From contig DGPO01000131.1 in NCBI GenBank assembly GCA_002390485.1, positions 821 through 6,052 on the forward strand: DNA of 5,232 nt, read 5' to 3'. Of this stretch, positions 1 to 5,232 are shown piece after piece. The stretch comes from Halieaceae bacterium UBA4438. GTDB taxonomy: Bacteria > Pseudomonadota > Gammaproteobacteria > Pseudomonadales > Halieaceae. The notes below the pieces were generated by a model. It had not been told where the DNA came from. It was given only the letters and a program-made list of their open reading frames with translations, and searched no databases. Every line of letters begins with the position of its first letter. Within the stretch, counting starts at the first letter, position 1. The translations under genes were made by a program, and so were the position numbers.

Positions 1-18
1 CCTCGCTGGGAGAAGTGT

Positions 19-801
19 CTATTCAAAAGCGGCTGGGCGCTTCTCAAAAAATGCGGCAACCGCTTCGAGTTGGTTCGGCTTATAGATAATACCGGTCTGC
101 TCTACTGACTCAGCGGTGAGCAACTCGGCATCTGTTGCGTCGCCCATGTGGTTAGAGAGACGTTTCGCACTCCGAATAGCATCAGGATTCTTTGTCGCTA
201 TCGTTTTCGCAAGCGACAGTGCTCGAGCCAGTGGATCGTCATTTGTCTCGGTCGCAAATCCAAACTGCTGAGCATCGCTGCCGGAGAAAATTTCGTTGGT
301 GTAGACCAGACGCCTTAAAACGTCGTCTCGGACATTGCCACGCCAAAGCGGGTAGCCTGACATATCGGGGACAAGACCCCAGCGCATTTCCATGACCGCA
401 CATTGCGTGTCGGGGTGAATGATTTTGACATCGGCACCGGCCATTAACTGCATTCCACCGCCAAAGCAGATGCCGTGCACGGCAGCAATGACGGGCACAG
501 GCAACTGTCGCCAACCCCAGCCCATTTGCTGTACGAAATTCGCTTTCTCGTGGGTTCTTGGGAGCAAATCAGAAGGACCGTCCTCGCTCACACCAAAACT
601 TGACACATCTAAGCCTGCACAAAAGGCATTGCCTTCGCCGCTTAACACAATGACACGAATCGAAGAATTATCGCTCAGTGTCTCAATTGTCGAGAGAACG
701 GCGTCAAACATCGCCGGATCCAGCGCATTCATTTTCTCAGCTCGGTTTAACCGAACATGACAGACACCCTCCTCTATCGTAACTAACACTCGCTCTGACA
801 T
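19..801 (-). CDS. Crotonase-superfamily enoyl-CoA hydratase/isomerase-like protein
   Basis: A complete 260-residue protein of normal crotonase length, probably cytoplasmic and acting on an acyl-CoA thioester. Visible family landmarks are NRAEKMNALD (19-28), the first oxyanion-hole segment AFCAGLDV (59-66), the second HGICFGGGMQL (109-119), EMRWGLVPDMSG (138-149), and the C-terminal AAFFEKRPAAF typical of crotonases. By alignment from memory with rat mitochondrial enoyl-CoA hydratase, Glu164 corresponds to E138, but Glu144 corresponds to Q118; the 20-residue spacing is identical. It resembles the bacterial subgroup annotated as 'enoyl-CoA hydratase, PRK07509', so hydratase activity is uncertain and the substrate unknown. 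ATG at 801 is preferred over an in-frame GTG at 816, because the GTG lies within the purine-rich AGGTGGGG stretch that would serve as ribosome binding site. It is divergent from the aldehyde dehydrogenase gene, and its stop lies 18 bases from the window edge. Confidence 0.93.
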   Translation of the reverse strand: MSERVLVTIEEGVCHVRLNRAEKMNALDPAMFDAVLSTIETLSDNSSIRVIVLSGEGNAFCAGLDVSSFGVSEDGPSDLLPRTHEKANFVQQMGWGWRQLPVPVIAAVHGICFGGGMQLMAGADVKIIHPDTQCAVMEMRWGLVPDMSGYPLWRGNVRDDVLRRLVYTNEIFSGSDAQQFGFATETNDDPLARALSLAKTIATKNPDAIRSAKRLSNHMGDATDAELLTAESVEQTGIIYKPNQLEAVAAFFEKRPAAFE

Positions 802-812
802 AACTCTGCACC

Positions 813-818
813 CCACCT
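813..818 (-). promoter_or_regulatory. Ribosome binding site of the crotonase gene
   Basis: AGGTGG on the minus strand, 11 bases before the ATG at 801 and running into further Gs that bring the purine tract closer. It decides the start: an upstream in-frame GTG (814-816) overlaps this site and so is unlikely to be the initiation codon. Confidence 0.55.
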
Positions 819-989
819 AATTTGTCCACCTGCCAAGGATAATATTGCCGCGCATCGGCAGCAATGGACTTTAGCAATAGGCGTTATAGGGTGTTTTTAC
901 AAACGAAATAACCAATGCACTGCAGGCCGTTATTTTCATCCGGCAAGGACGTCGTTTTCGAAGAAAAACCCCGGCTGCTTTGTTTGCAT

Positions 990-1004
990 TGGCACAAGTA
1001 CAGC
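990..1004 (+). promoter_or_regulatory. Possible sigma-54 (-24/-12) promoter element for the aldehyde dehydrogenase gene
   Basis: TGGCAC (990-995) matches the -24 half of the sigma-54 consensus, and a GC doublet (1003-1004) falls exactly ten bases after the GG (991-992), as required for the -12 half. The -12 half is otherwise poor (CAGCG in place of TTGCW). The start of transcription would fall near 1016, about 26 bases before the ATG. An alternative sigma-70 reading uses TTGGCA (989-994) as -35, but then no good -10 hexamer lies at 16-18 bases. No enhancer-binding-protein site was identified. Confidence 0.3.
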
Positions 1005-1005
1005 G

Positions 1006-1018
1006 TTACTGTCAGTAA
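1006..1018. promoter_or_regulatory. Palindromic candidate operator upstream of aldehyde dehydrogenase
   Basis: TTACTG-T-CAGTAA is a perfect 6+1+6 inverted repeat; the flanking bases (G at 1005, then A and C at 1019-1020) nearly extend it. It ends 24 bases before the ATG at 1043, where a bound repressor would block transcription start or elongation. Size and symmetry suit a dimeric helix-turn-helix regulator such as a TetR-family protein, but no regulator gene is in the window and the identity is inferred from shape and position only. Confidence 0.4.
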
Positions 1019-1042
1019 ACAATAAGACACCACGAGACCACT

Positions 1043-2512
1043 ATGAACTCGATTGCAGAAATCAATCCATCGATAGCCGCGTCTGTCGAACAAGCCCAAG
1101 CCATTCAAGCGTCTATGCAAATGAAGCTTGATGAAATGCGCCGTGCACATCTGAAAAATGCGAACCCTACATTTGCTGAACGCAAGCACGATTTACTGCA
1201 GCTCAAGCGGTTAATCGGCGAAAATACAGAGGCGATTTCACAGGCAATTTCACAGGATTACGGGCACCGCTCGGAACACGAAACGATGTTTGCCGAGTTC
1301 ATCGGTACGGGCGGCTCGATCACTGACATTCTGAAAAATCTCAAACGCTGGATGAAGCCGGAAAAGCGTCACGTCGACCAAGGCATGTTCCCGTTTGCGA
1401 CGAATACAGTGATCCCCCAGCCACTGGGCGTCATGGGTTTGATTGTGCCTTGGAACTTTCCCGTGTTTCTGGCTGTTTCACAAATCGCGACAGCATTTGG
1501 TGCGGGCAACCGGGCCATGGTTAAAATGTCAGAGAACAGTCGGCACCTAACGCGCCTACTCCAAGAGCTATCACCGCGATATTTACCCGAGGACAAGCTC
1601 TTCTTCATTGAGGAAACCGGTGGTGTGGGTATCGAGTTTTCGAAACTCGCGTTTGACCTCATTATATTTACGGGTTCGGGCGCCACAGGCAAAAAAGTAA
1701 TGGCCTCCGCAGCGCAGAACTTAACGCCGGTGATCTTGGAGCTGGGCGGCAAGTCCCCGGCGATTATCGATCCTGACTATGACCTCGCCAAAGCGGCTGA
1801 GCGAATTATGTTTGCTAAGCAGTTTAACGCCGGGCAAATTTGCGTGAACGTGGACTACGTTTTAGTGCATAAGTCTCAGGCTGATGAGTTCATTGCGCAT
1901 TGCAGTCAGTGGCTTAAAGACACAGTCCCGACGATCAACAGCGATGACTACACATCGATGATTGACCAGCGGGCCTACGACCGCATGATGGCCACCCTTG
2001 ACGACGCACGCAGCCATGGTGCACGAGTCATTAATCCAACCGGTGAAGAGCCCAATCCTGATACGAGAAAGGTACCGGTACAGTTCGTGGTCGATACCTC
2101 TCCCGAGATGATTATCCGAAACAGAGAAACCTTCGGACCGCTGCTGATGATTGTGACCTACGAGACGCCAGAAGACGTCATCAATCACGTCAACTCAGGC
2201 GAACGTCCGCTGGCGATGTACCCGTTTACCCGCAATAAAAAGCTGTCCGACCTTTACATCAATCAGATTATGTCTGGCGGTGTCAGTATCAATGACGCGT
2301 TACTCCACGTGTCGCAGCACGATCTCCCATTTGGTGGTGTAGGCGGCAGTGGCATGGGGCACTACCACAGCAAAGAAGGCTTTACCTCGTGCTCGAAACT
2401 ACGCCCGGTCTTCCACCAAGCAAACTTTACGATGAACAAGTTCCTTGCGCCGCCTTACACCGGTTACAAGGATAAGATGTACCGCTTTCTAACCAAGAAA
2501 AGCATGAAGTAG
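1043..2512 (+). CDS. Coniferyl-aldehyde-type (class 3) NAD(P)+-dependent aldehyde dehydrogenase
   Basis: A complete 489-residue enzyme that oxidises an aldehyde to its carboxylic acid, probably cytoplasmic. Landmarks in order: PWNFP with the substrate-activating Asn138 (136-140), Rossmann cofactor motif FTGSGATGKKV (209-219), general-base Glu233 in LELGGKSP (232-239), nucleophile Cys267 in NAGQICVNVDYVLV (262-275), ETFGP (362-366, with the ribose-contacting Glu), and PFGGVGGSGMGHYHSKEGF (429-447). The layout and the C-terminal tail resemble coniferyl aldehyde dehydrogenases (CalB-like) and other class 3 enzymes; aromatic, allylic or aliphatic aldehydes are all possible substrates. Two positions are less usual: class 3 enzymes commonly read GQTC-AP-DY around the cysteine (here GQIC-NV-DY) and EEIFGP (here RETFGP). 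The N-terminus runs about 25 residues longer than many relatives. ATG 1043 lacks a strong ribosome binding site, so ATG 1115 (Met25) is a weaker alternative. Transcription ends at the hairpin just downstream. Confidence 0.94.
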   Translation: MNSIAEINPSIAASVEQAQAIQASMQMKLDEMRRAHLKNANPTFAERKHDLLQLKRLIGENTEAISQAISQDYGHRSEHETMFAEFIGTGGSITDILKNLKRWMKPEKRHVDQGMFPFATNTVIPQPLGVMGLIVPWNFPVFLAVSQIATAFGAGNRAMVKMSENSRHLTRLLQELSPRYLPEDKLFFIEETGGVGIEFSKLAFDLIIFTGSGATGKKVMASAAQNLTPVILELGGKSPAIIDPDYDLAKAAERIMFAKQFNAGQICVNVDYVLVHKSQADEFIAHCSQWLKDTVPTINSDDYTSMIDQRAYDRMMATLDDARSHGARVINPTGEEPNPDTRKVPVQFVVDTSPEMIIRNRETFGPLLMIVTYETPEDVINHVNSGERPLAMYPFTRNKKLSDLYINQIMSGGVSINDALLHVSQHDLPFGGVGGSGMGHYHSKEGFTSCSKLRPVFHQANFTMNKFLAPPYTGYKDKMYRFLTKKSMK

Positions 2513-2517
2513 CTGCT

Positions 2518-2548
2518 AAAAAAAAAGCCCCTAACGGGGCTTTTTTTT
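2518..2548. terminator. Bidirectional intrinsic terminator between convergent genes
   Basis: Nine As, a GCCCC / GGGGC stem (2527-2531 and 2536-2540) with loop TAAC, then eight Ts (2541-2548). The A- and T-runs can pair and extend the stem, and each serves as the U-tract for one direction. On the plus strand it begins six bases after the aldehyde dehydrogenase stop; on the minus strand it lies 21 bases beyond the symporter stop. It should terminate both the aldehyde dehydrogenase transcript and the GH3-symporter transcript. Confidence 0.92.
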
Positions 2549-2569
2549 GACCTGACAAAAACCCATCCG

Positions 2570-4150
2570 TTACCAATAGGCCGCATAGATCAGTACTAAA
2601 ATCAGAGAGACTGCAATCGCTGATACATTAAACCCCTGAGTCGTTCCAAACTGAATATCGCTAAGCAGAACAGGCTGACCGGCCTCAGGCTCACGTGTCA
2701 CCAGCGCAACGACCACGCCAAGCGCAACATTGATTAAGAAAACCAACCAAATACGAAGTACGAAGGGCAGATCGGGCATCGCGACTTTCAGCGCCAGGCT
2801 GGCCACCACTGAGCCAATCAAAACGGCGTAGGCACTGGCCTCGTTCGCACGCTGGAAGAAGAAGCCCAGCAAGAAAATGGTCACCACGCCCGGTGCAATA
2901 AACCCTGTGTATTCCTGAATTGTCTGGAAGGCGCTTTCCATTCCCCCGAGGAAGGGTCTGGCCAAGACGAGTGCGATAACCATTGACGCAAGTGCCACAA
3001 CGCGTCCGACCATGACGTAATGCGACTCATCACGCGCTTCACCCACGTACTGCCGATAAATATCCATCGTAAAGATCGTCGAGATCGAGTTCATCATTGA
3101 TGCGAGCGATGAGACTATTGCAGCAATCAGTGCCGCAAAAACCAGCCCACGAAGCCCAGCAGGCGCCAGCTTCATCAACTCACCGTAGGTCCGGTCAGAC
3201 TGACTATTAAGCACATTGGCCGCTAGCGCACCGTCCTGCGCTAACACCAGCGCGGCGATGCCCGGAACCACAACAATCACAGGAATAAGCAATTTTAGGA
3301 AAGCCGCAAATGCCAAGCCCTTTTGCGCTTCAGCAAGGCTCTCAGCGCCCAAGGCTCGCTGAATAATGTATTGATTAAATCCCCAGTATGAAAAATGCAG
3401 CACCCAAAGCCCACCGAGCAATGTCCATATGCCGGGCAGATCGCGGTAATTCGGGTGCGCCTCGTCTAAAATCATTTTGAAATGACCCGGGACCTCCTCA
3501 CCCAACCGCGCCAAACCCGCCAAAGCGCCCTGCCCGGAACTCACCGCGTCCAGCGCAAGCCATGTAATGGCAAGACCACCCAGAATCAGTATGACGACCT
3601 GAATAATGTCAGTCAGCGCAACCGCTTTTAAACCGCCGTTGAGTGAGTACAACACTGCAAATGCGGCCAGGCTGATCATGGCGGTCATGACGTTCAAGCC
3701 GGTCAGGCTTTCTATAGCGAGACCGCCCAGCCAGAGGACGGCCGTTAAGTTGACCGCGGTGTAAAGCACAATCCAGTAAAACGACATGAGCGACTTAACA
3801 CCGGTGCCGTAGCGCGTCTGCAAAAACTGCGGCATGGTATAAATTTCGCGCTTGAGAAAGATCGGGAGGAAATATTTAGCCACGATCAGTAACACAATAG
3901 CGGCTTGCCACTCATAGGCGGCGATCGCAAGACCCACCACGTAACCCTGACCCGACTGACCAATAATCTGCTCGGCTGAAATATTGGCAGCAATCAATGA
4001 AGCGCCAATCGCCCACCAAGGAAGTGTCCTTCCGGCGAGGAAGTAATCCTCAGTCGTTTTGGCTTTGCCCGTATCTCGCGACACCCATTGCGCTAAACTA
4101 AACAGCCCCACGGCGTAAATGGCGACGATCACGATATCAATAGTTGTCAT
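2570..4150 (-). CDS. Sodium/sugar symporter of the SSS family (vSGLT-like)
   Basis: A complete 526-residue inner-membrane protein with about 14 hydrophobic segments (roughly 4-21, 44-57, 73-95, 119-140, 153-171, 178-200, 240-262, 278-304, 333-350, 378-398, 416-432, 437-456, 463-484, 506-524), the LeuT-fold layout of the family, which imports a solute driven by the Na+ gradient. It closely follows Vibrio parahaemolyticus SGLT throughout: TEDYFLAGRTLPWW (33-46), AANISAEQ (54-61), WGFNQYIIQR (256-265), FTMDIYRQY (360-368), IQEYTGF (411-417). By alignment from memory, the Na+ site (vSGLT A62, I65, A361, S364, S365) is kept as A54, I57, A344, S347, S348. Sugar contacts Q69, E88, K294, Q428 are kept as Q61, E80, K286, Q412, and gate Y263 as Y255; N260 is H252 and S91 is A83. 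A hexose is the likely substrate, the exact sugar open. It lies 33 bases downstream of the GH3 gene, on the same strand. Confidence 0.95.
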   Translation of the reverse strand: MTTIDIVIVAIYAVGLFSLAQWVSRDTGKAKTTEDYFLAGRTLPWWAIGASLIAANISAEQIIGQSGQGYVVGLAIAAYEWQAAIVLLIVAKYFLPIFLKREIYTMPQFLQTRYGTGVKSLMSFYWIVLYTAVNLTAVLWLGGLAIESLTGLNVMTAMISLAAFAVLYSLNGGLKAVALTDIIQVVILILGGLAITWLALDAVSSGQGALAGLARLGEEVPGHFKMILDEAHPNYRDLPGIWTLLGGLWVLHFSYWGFNQYIIQRALGAESLAEAQKGLAFAAFLKLLIPVIVVVPGIAALVLAQDGALAANVLNSQSDRTYGELMKLAPAGLRGLVFAALIAAIVSSLASMMNSISTIFTMDIYRQYVGEARDESHYVMVGRVVALASMVIALVLARPFLGGMESAFQTIQEYTGFIAPGVVTIFLLGFFFQRANEASAYAVLIGSVVASLALKVAMPDLPFVLRIWLVFLINVALGVVVALVTREPEAGQPVLLSDIQFGTTQGFNVSAIAVSLILVLIYAAYW

Positions 4151-4157
4151 GAAGCTA

Positions 4158-4162
4158 TCCTT
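4158..4162 (-). promoter_or_regulatory. Ribosome binding site of the symporter gene
   Basis: AAGGA on the minus strand, seven bases before the ATG at 4150 and inside the 33-base gap after the GH3 stop codon. This supports that start and independent translation initiation on a shared transcript. No promoter-like or terminator-like sequence fits in the gap. Confidence 0.75.
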
Positions 4163-4183
4163 TTATTGTTCTTAGTCGTCGCT

Positions 4184-5232
4184 CTAGTTGAGCAACTCTG
4201 TATCGTTGACCAAGTCAGCACACGACACAATAGAGCGAATCGCGGGCGCCGTCGCCAGTTTGATTTCCGTAATATCCACCGTCAAGTCGCCGGCAGTCGC
4301 CATTACAAAAGCCGTATTGACCTGCTCAAGTGACAGTCCAGCATCGGCAAAGCACGCGGTCGGGATGGCCTTTTGTGTCCATTCGCCCACCGATGCATCG
4401 AGCAGGACTTTCGTAAACTGCACTTCGCCCGAACACGGGTATTTGCAGTCCATGCGCAGTATCGTGGGCGCCGTTGGCTTTTCCACTACTCTGAATTCGA
4501 TGACCAGAGCACCACCGGCCTCGTTAAGGTCTGTCAAGTCAGTGGGGTACTCTGACTGCATGTAGACCAGCGAAAGATCGCCGTCCGATTCAGCAAAGGT
4601 GATACGCCGACTGTCTTCCTGCACCTCGCGGTCAATGGATCGGACCTCAACACTGCCGCTGGAAGACTGGGCAACACTCGATGTCACTTCCACAGTCCAG
4701 TCACTTTTATCACCTGTAAATAGCTTCCACGACCCGCGGGGACCGCCTTTAAAGACCTCTTGGTCCAGACTGTTATCAGCACCGATAAGCTCTTCGGACA
4801 GCGTCGACCAAACGGTGTCCTGCGTCACCGACAAACCATAACCAATCGGAAAGACGAACGCGTCGACGGGCATGTCGCGATCTTTAGCGTTGACGTCCAG
4901 CGCGGGCCACGGCATCGGGAGCTTACCCACAAAATCAAACTGCACCTCGTCGTTGGCGTCTCGCAGCAATACATCTGCAATACCCTCGCCCTCCGTGCCC
5001 GGCAACCACGAAACCACAAACGCATCACTCTGATTCAGCACGTCGTTTATCCACATGGGACGACCGGTCAGAAACACTGCAACGACCGGAATACCCTTTT
5101 CCACCAGCGCGTTTATGAGTTTGCGTTCGCCGCGCTTGTCATACCAAGCAACGGTGTATGCGTCTCCCTGCATCTCAGCATAAGGCGTCTCTCCAAACAC
5201 CACGACAGCGGCATCGATATCGGCATCGGCAT
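4184..5232 (-). CDS. Glycoside hydrolase family 3 exo-beta-glucosidase, C-terminal part (ExoP-like; 5' end beyond window)
   Basis: The frame is open through the right edge (the last codons read ADADIDAAVVVFGE), so only the last 348 or so residues of what is probably an 800-plus-residue enzyme are present. Counting from the GTG codon at 5203, residues 1-125 are the end of the GH3 C-terminal alpha/beta-sandwich domain: VFGETPYAEMQGD (2-14) matches the segment carrying the acid/base glutamate in barley exoglucanase ExoI, followed by FLTGRPMWI (44-52), SWLPGTEGEGIADVLL (65-80) and FDFVGKLPMPWP (89-100). Residues about 150-315 form a beta-rich domain like the extra C-terminal domain of Pseudoalteromonas exo-glucanase ExoP, with GGPRGSWKLF (153-162) and cysteines at 253, 257, 284 and 328, compatible with disulfides in an exported protein. 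The nucleophile Asp and any signal peptide lie outside the window. It probably releases glucose from beta-glucans or oligosaccharides; the linkage cannot be read. Its stop is 33 bases before the symporter start. Confidence 0.93.
   Translation of the reverse strand, partial: ADADIDAAVVVFGETPYAEMQGDAYTVAWYDKRGERKLINALVEKGIPVVAVFLTGRPMWINDVLNQSDAFVVSWLPGTEGEGIADVLLRDANDEVQFDFVGKLPMPWPALDVNAKDRDMPVDAFVFPIGYGLSVTQDTVWSTLSEELIGADNSLDQEVFKGGPRGSWKLFTGDKSDWTVEVTSSVAQSSSGSVEVRSIDREVQEDSRRITFAESDGDLSLVYMQSEYPTDLTDLNEAGGALVIEFRVVEKPTAPTILRMDCKYPCSGEVQFTKVLLDASVGEWTQKAIPTACFADAGLSLEQVNTAFVMATAGDLTVDITEIKLATAPAIRSIVSCADLVNDTELLN

Larger units (their letters stand above)
802..1042. promoter_or_regulatory. 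Divergent intergenic region between crotonase and aldehyde dehydrogenase genes
   Basis: These 241 bases must hold the promoters of both flanking genes. For the crotonase, minus-strand candidates are weak: TTGCTG (864-859) and TATCCT (841-836) with a 17-base spacer, which would give a leader of about 28 bases, or an isolated TATAAC (888-883) without a good -35. Near the aldehyde dehydrogenase start are a sigma-54-like element and a palindrome, listed separately. A small inverted repeat, TTTTC-GAA-GAAAA (955-967), lies mid-region. No convincing small gene or structured RNA was seen; a reading frame across 884-1189 on the minus strand resembles nothing and runs into the aldehyde dehydrogenase gene. 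Confidence 0.5.

Noticed and set aside
19..801. Assignment as feruloyl-CoA hydratase-lyase
   Set aside because: Overall similarity is closer to the PRK07509-like crotonase subgroup, and the Glu-to-Gln change plus the absence of a feruloyl-CoA synthetase gene give no support.
802..816. A longer crotonase start at the in-frame GTG (814-816)
   Set aside because: The codon sits inside the purine-rich ribosome binding site of the ATG at 801, and the extra residues MGCRV do not match family N-termini.
846..860. TGCCG-CGCAT-CGGCA hairpin in the intergenic region
   Set aside because: A five-pair stem without a T-run or conserved setting is expected by chance; it is not a terminator or a recognisable RNA.
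1369..1752. Minus-strand open frame inside the aldehyde dehydrogenase gene (similarly 1862-2188)
   Set aside because: These are shadows of a fully conserved coding frame on the plus strand; their translations show no family motif and have no good ribosome binding site.
4188..4841. Plus-strand open frames opposite the GH3 C-terminal domain (4188-4565, 4373-4555, 4599-4841)
   Set aside because: They lie antisense to a recognisable GH3/ExoP domain; their composition is Ser/Arg-rich and they match nothing known to me.
5201..5203. A GH3 gene start at the GTG codon
   Set aside because: The frame stays open to the window edge and the upstream residues (AAVVVFGE) continue the conserved GH3 strand, so this GTG is an internal valine.
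5213..5232. Short GCC-GAT / ATCGGC repeat at the right edge
   Set aside because: It is explained by Ala-Asp codons in the GH3 frame; two to three units at the cut edge do not support a repeat element.
1..5232. Defence system, mobile element, CRISPR array or RNA gene
   Set aside because: All long conserved frames are metabolic or transport genes, no direct-repeat array or terminal inverted repeats are visible, and no tRNA- or rRNA-like segment was seen.

Overview
The window holds four protein genes and looks like chromosomal DNA of a heterotrophic marine gammaproteobacterium. That placement is inferred. It rests on a Vibrio SGLT-like Na+/sugar symporter, an ExoP-like GH3 exo-beta-glucanase with its extra C-terminal domain, a moderate GC content, and a crotonase and aldehyde dehydrogenase of types common in such bacteria. 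No RNA genes, insertion sequences, CRISPR arrays or phage genes are visible.

Layout from left to right: (1) a complete crotonase-superfamily gene on the minus strand (19-801). (2) A 241-base divergent intergenic region (802-1042) with a 13-base perfect palindrome and a sigma-54-like GG-N10-GC element close to the next start. (3) A complete class 3 / coniferyl-aldehyde-type NAD(P)+ aldehyde dehydrogenase on the plus strand (1043-2512). (4) A short, strong hairpin flanked by an A-run and a T-run (2518-2548) that can terminate transcription from both sides. (5) A minus-strand pair, read from right to left: the 3' part of a GH3 exo-glucosidase (4184 to the window edge) and, 33 bases downstream, a complete 526-residue sodium:solute symporter (2570-4150).

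The GH3 and symporter genes form a convincing sugar-use operon: the exported glycosidase releases monosaccharide from a beta-glucan-like polymer, and the Na+-coupled symporter imports it. The aldehyde dehydrogenase and crotonase are divergently transcribed. They suggest separate catabolism of an aldehyde or acyl-CoA substrate, with no sequence evidence that they share a pathway with the sugar operon.

I do not see a previously undescribed multi-gene system here. The most notable points are residue-level: the crotonase has Gln at the first catalytic Glu position, the symporter keeps its Na+ site but has two changes in the sugar site relative to Vibrio SGLT, and the aldehyde dehydrogenase promoter region carries possible regulatory elements.
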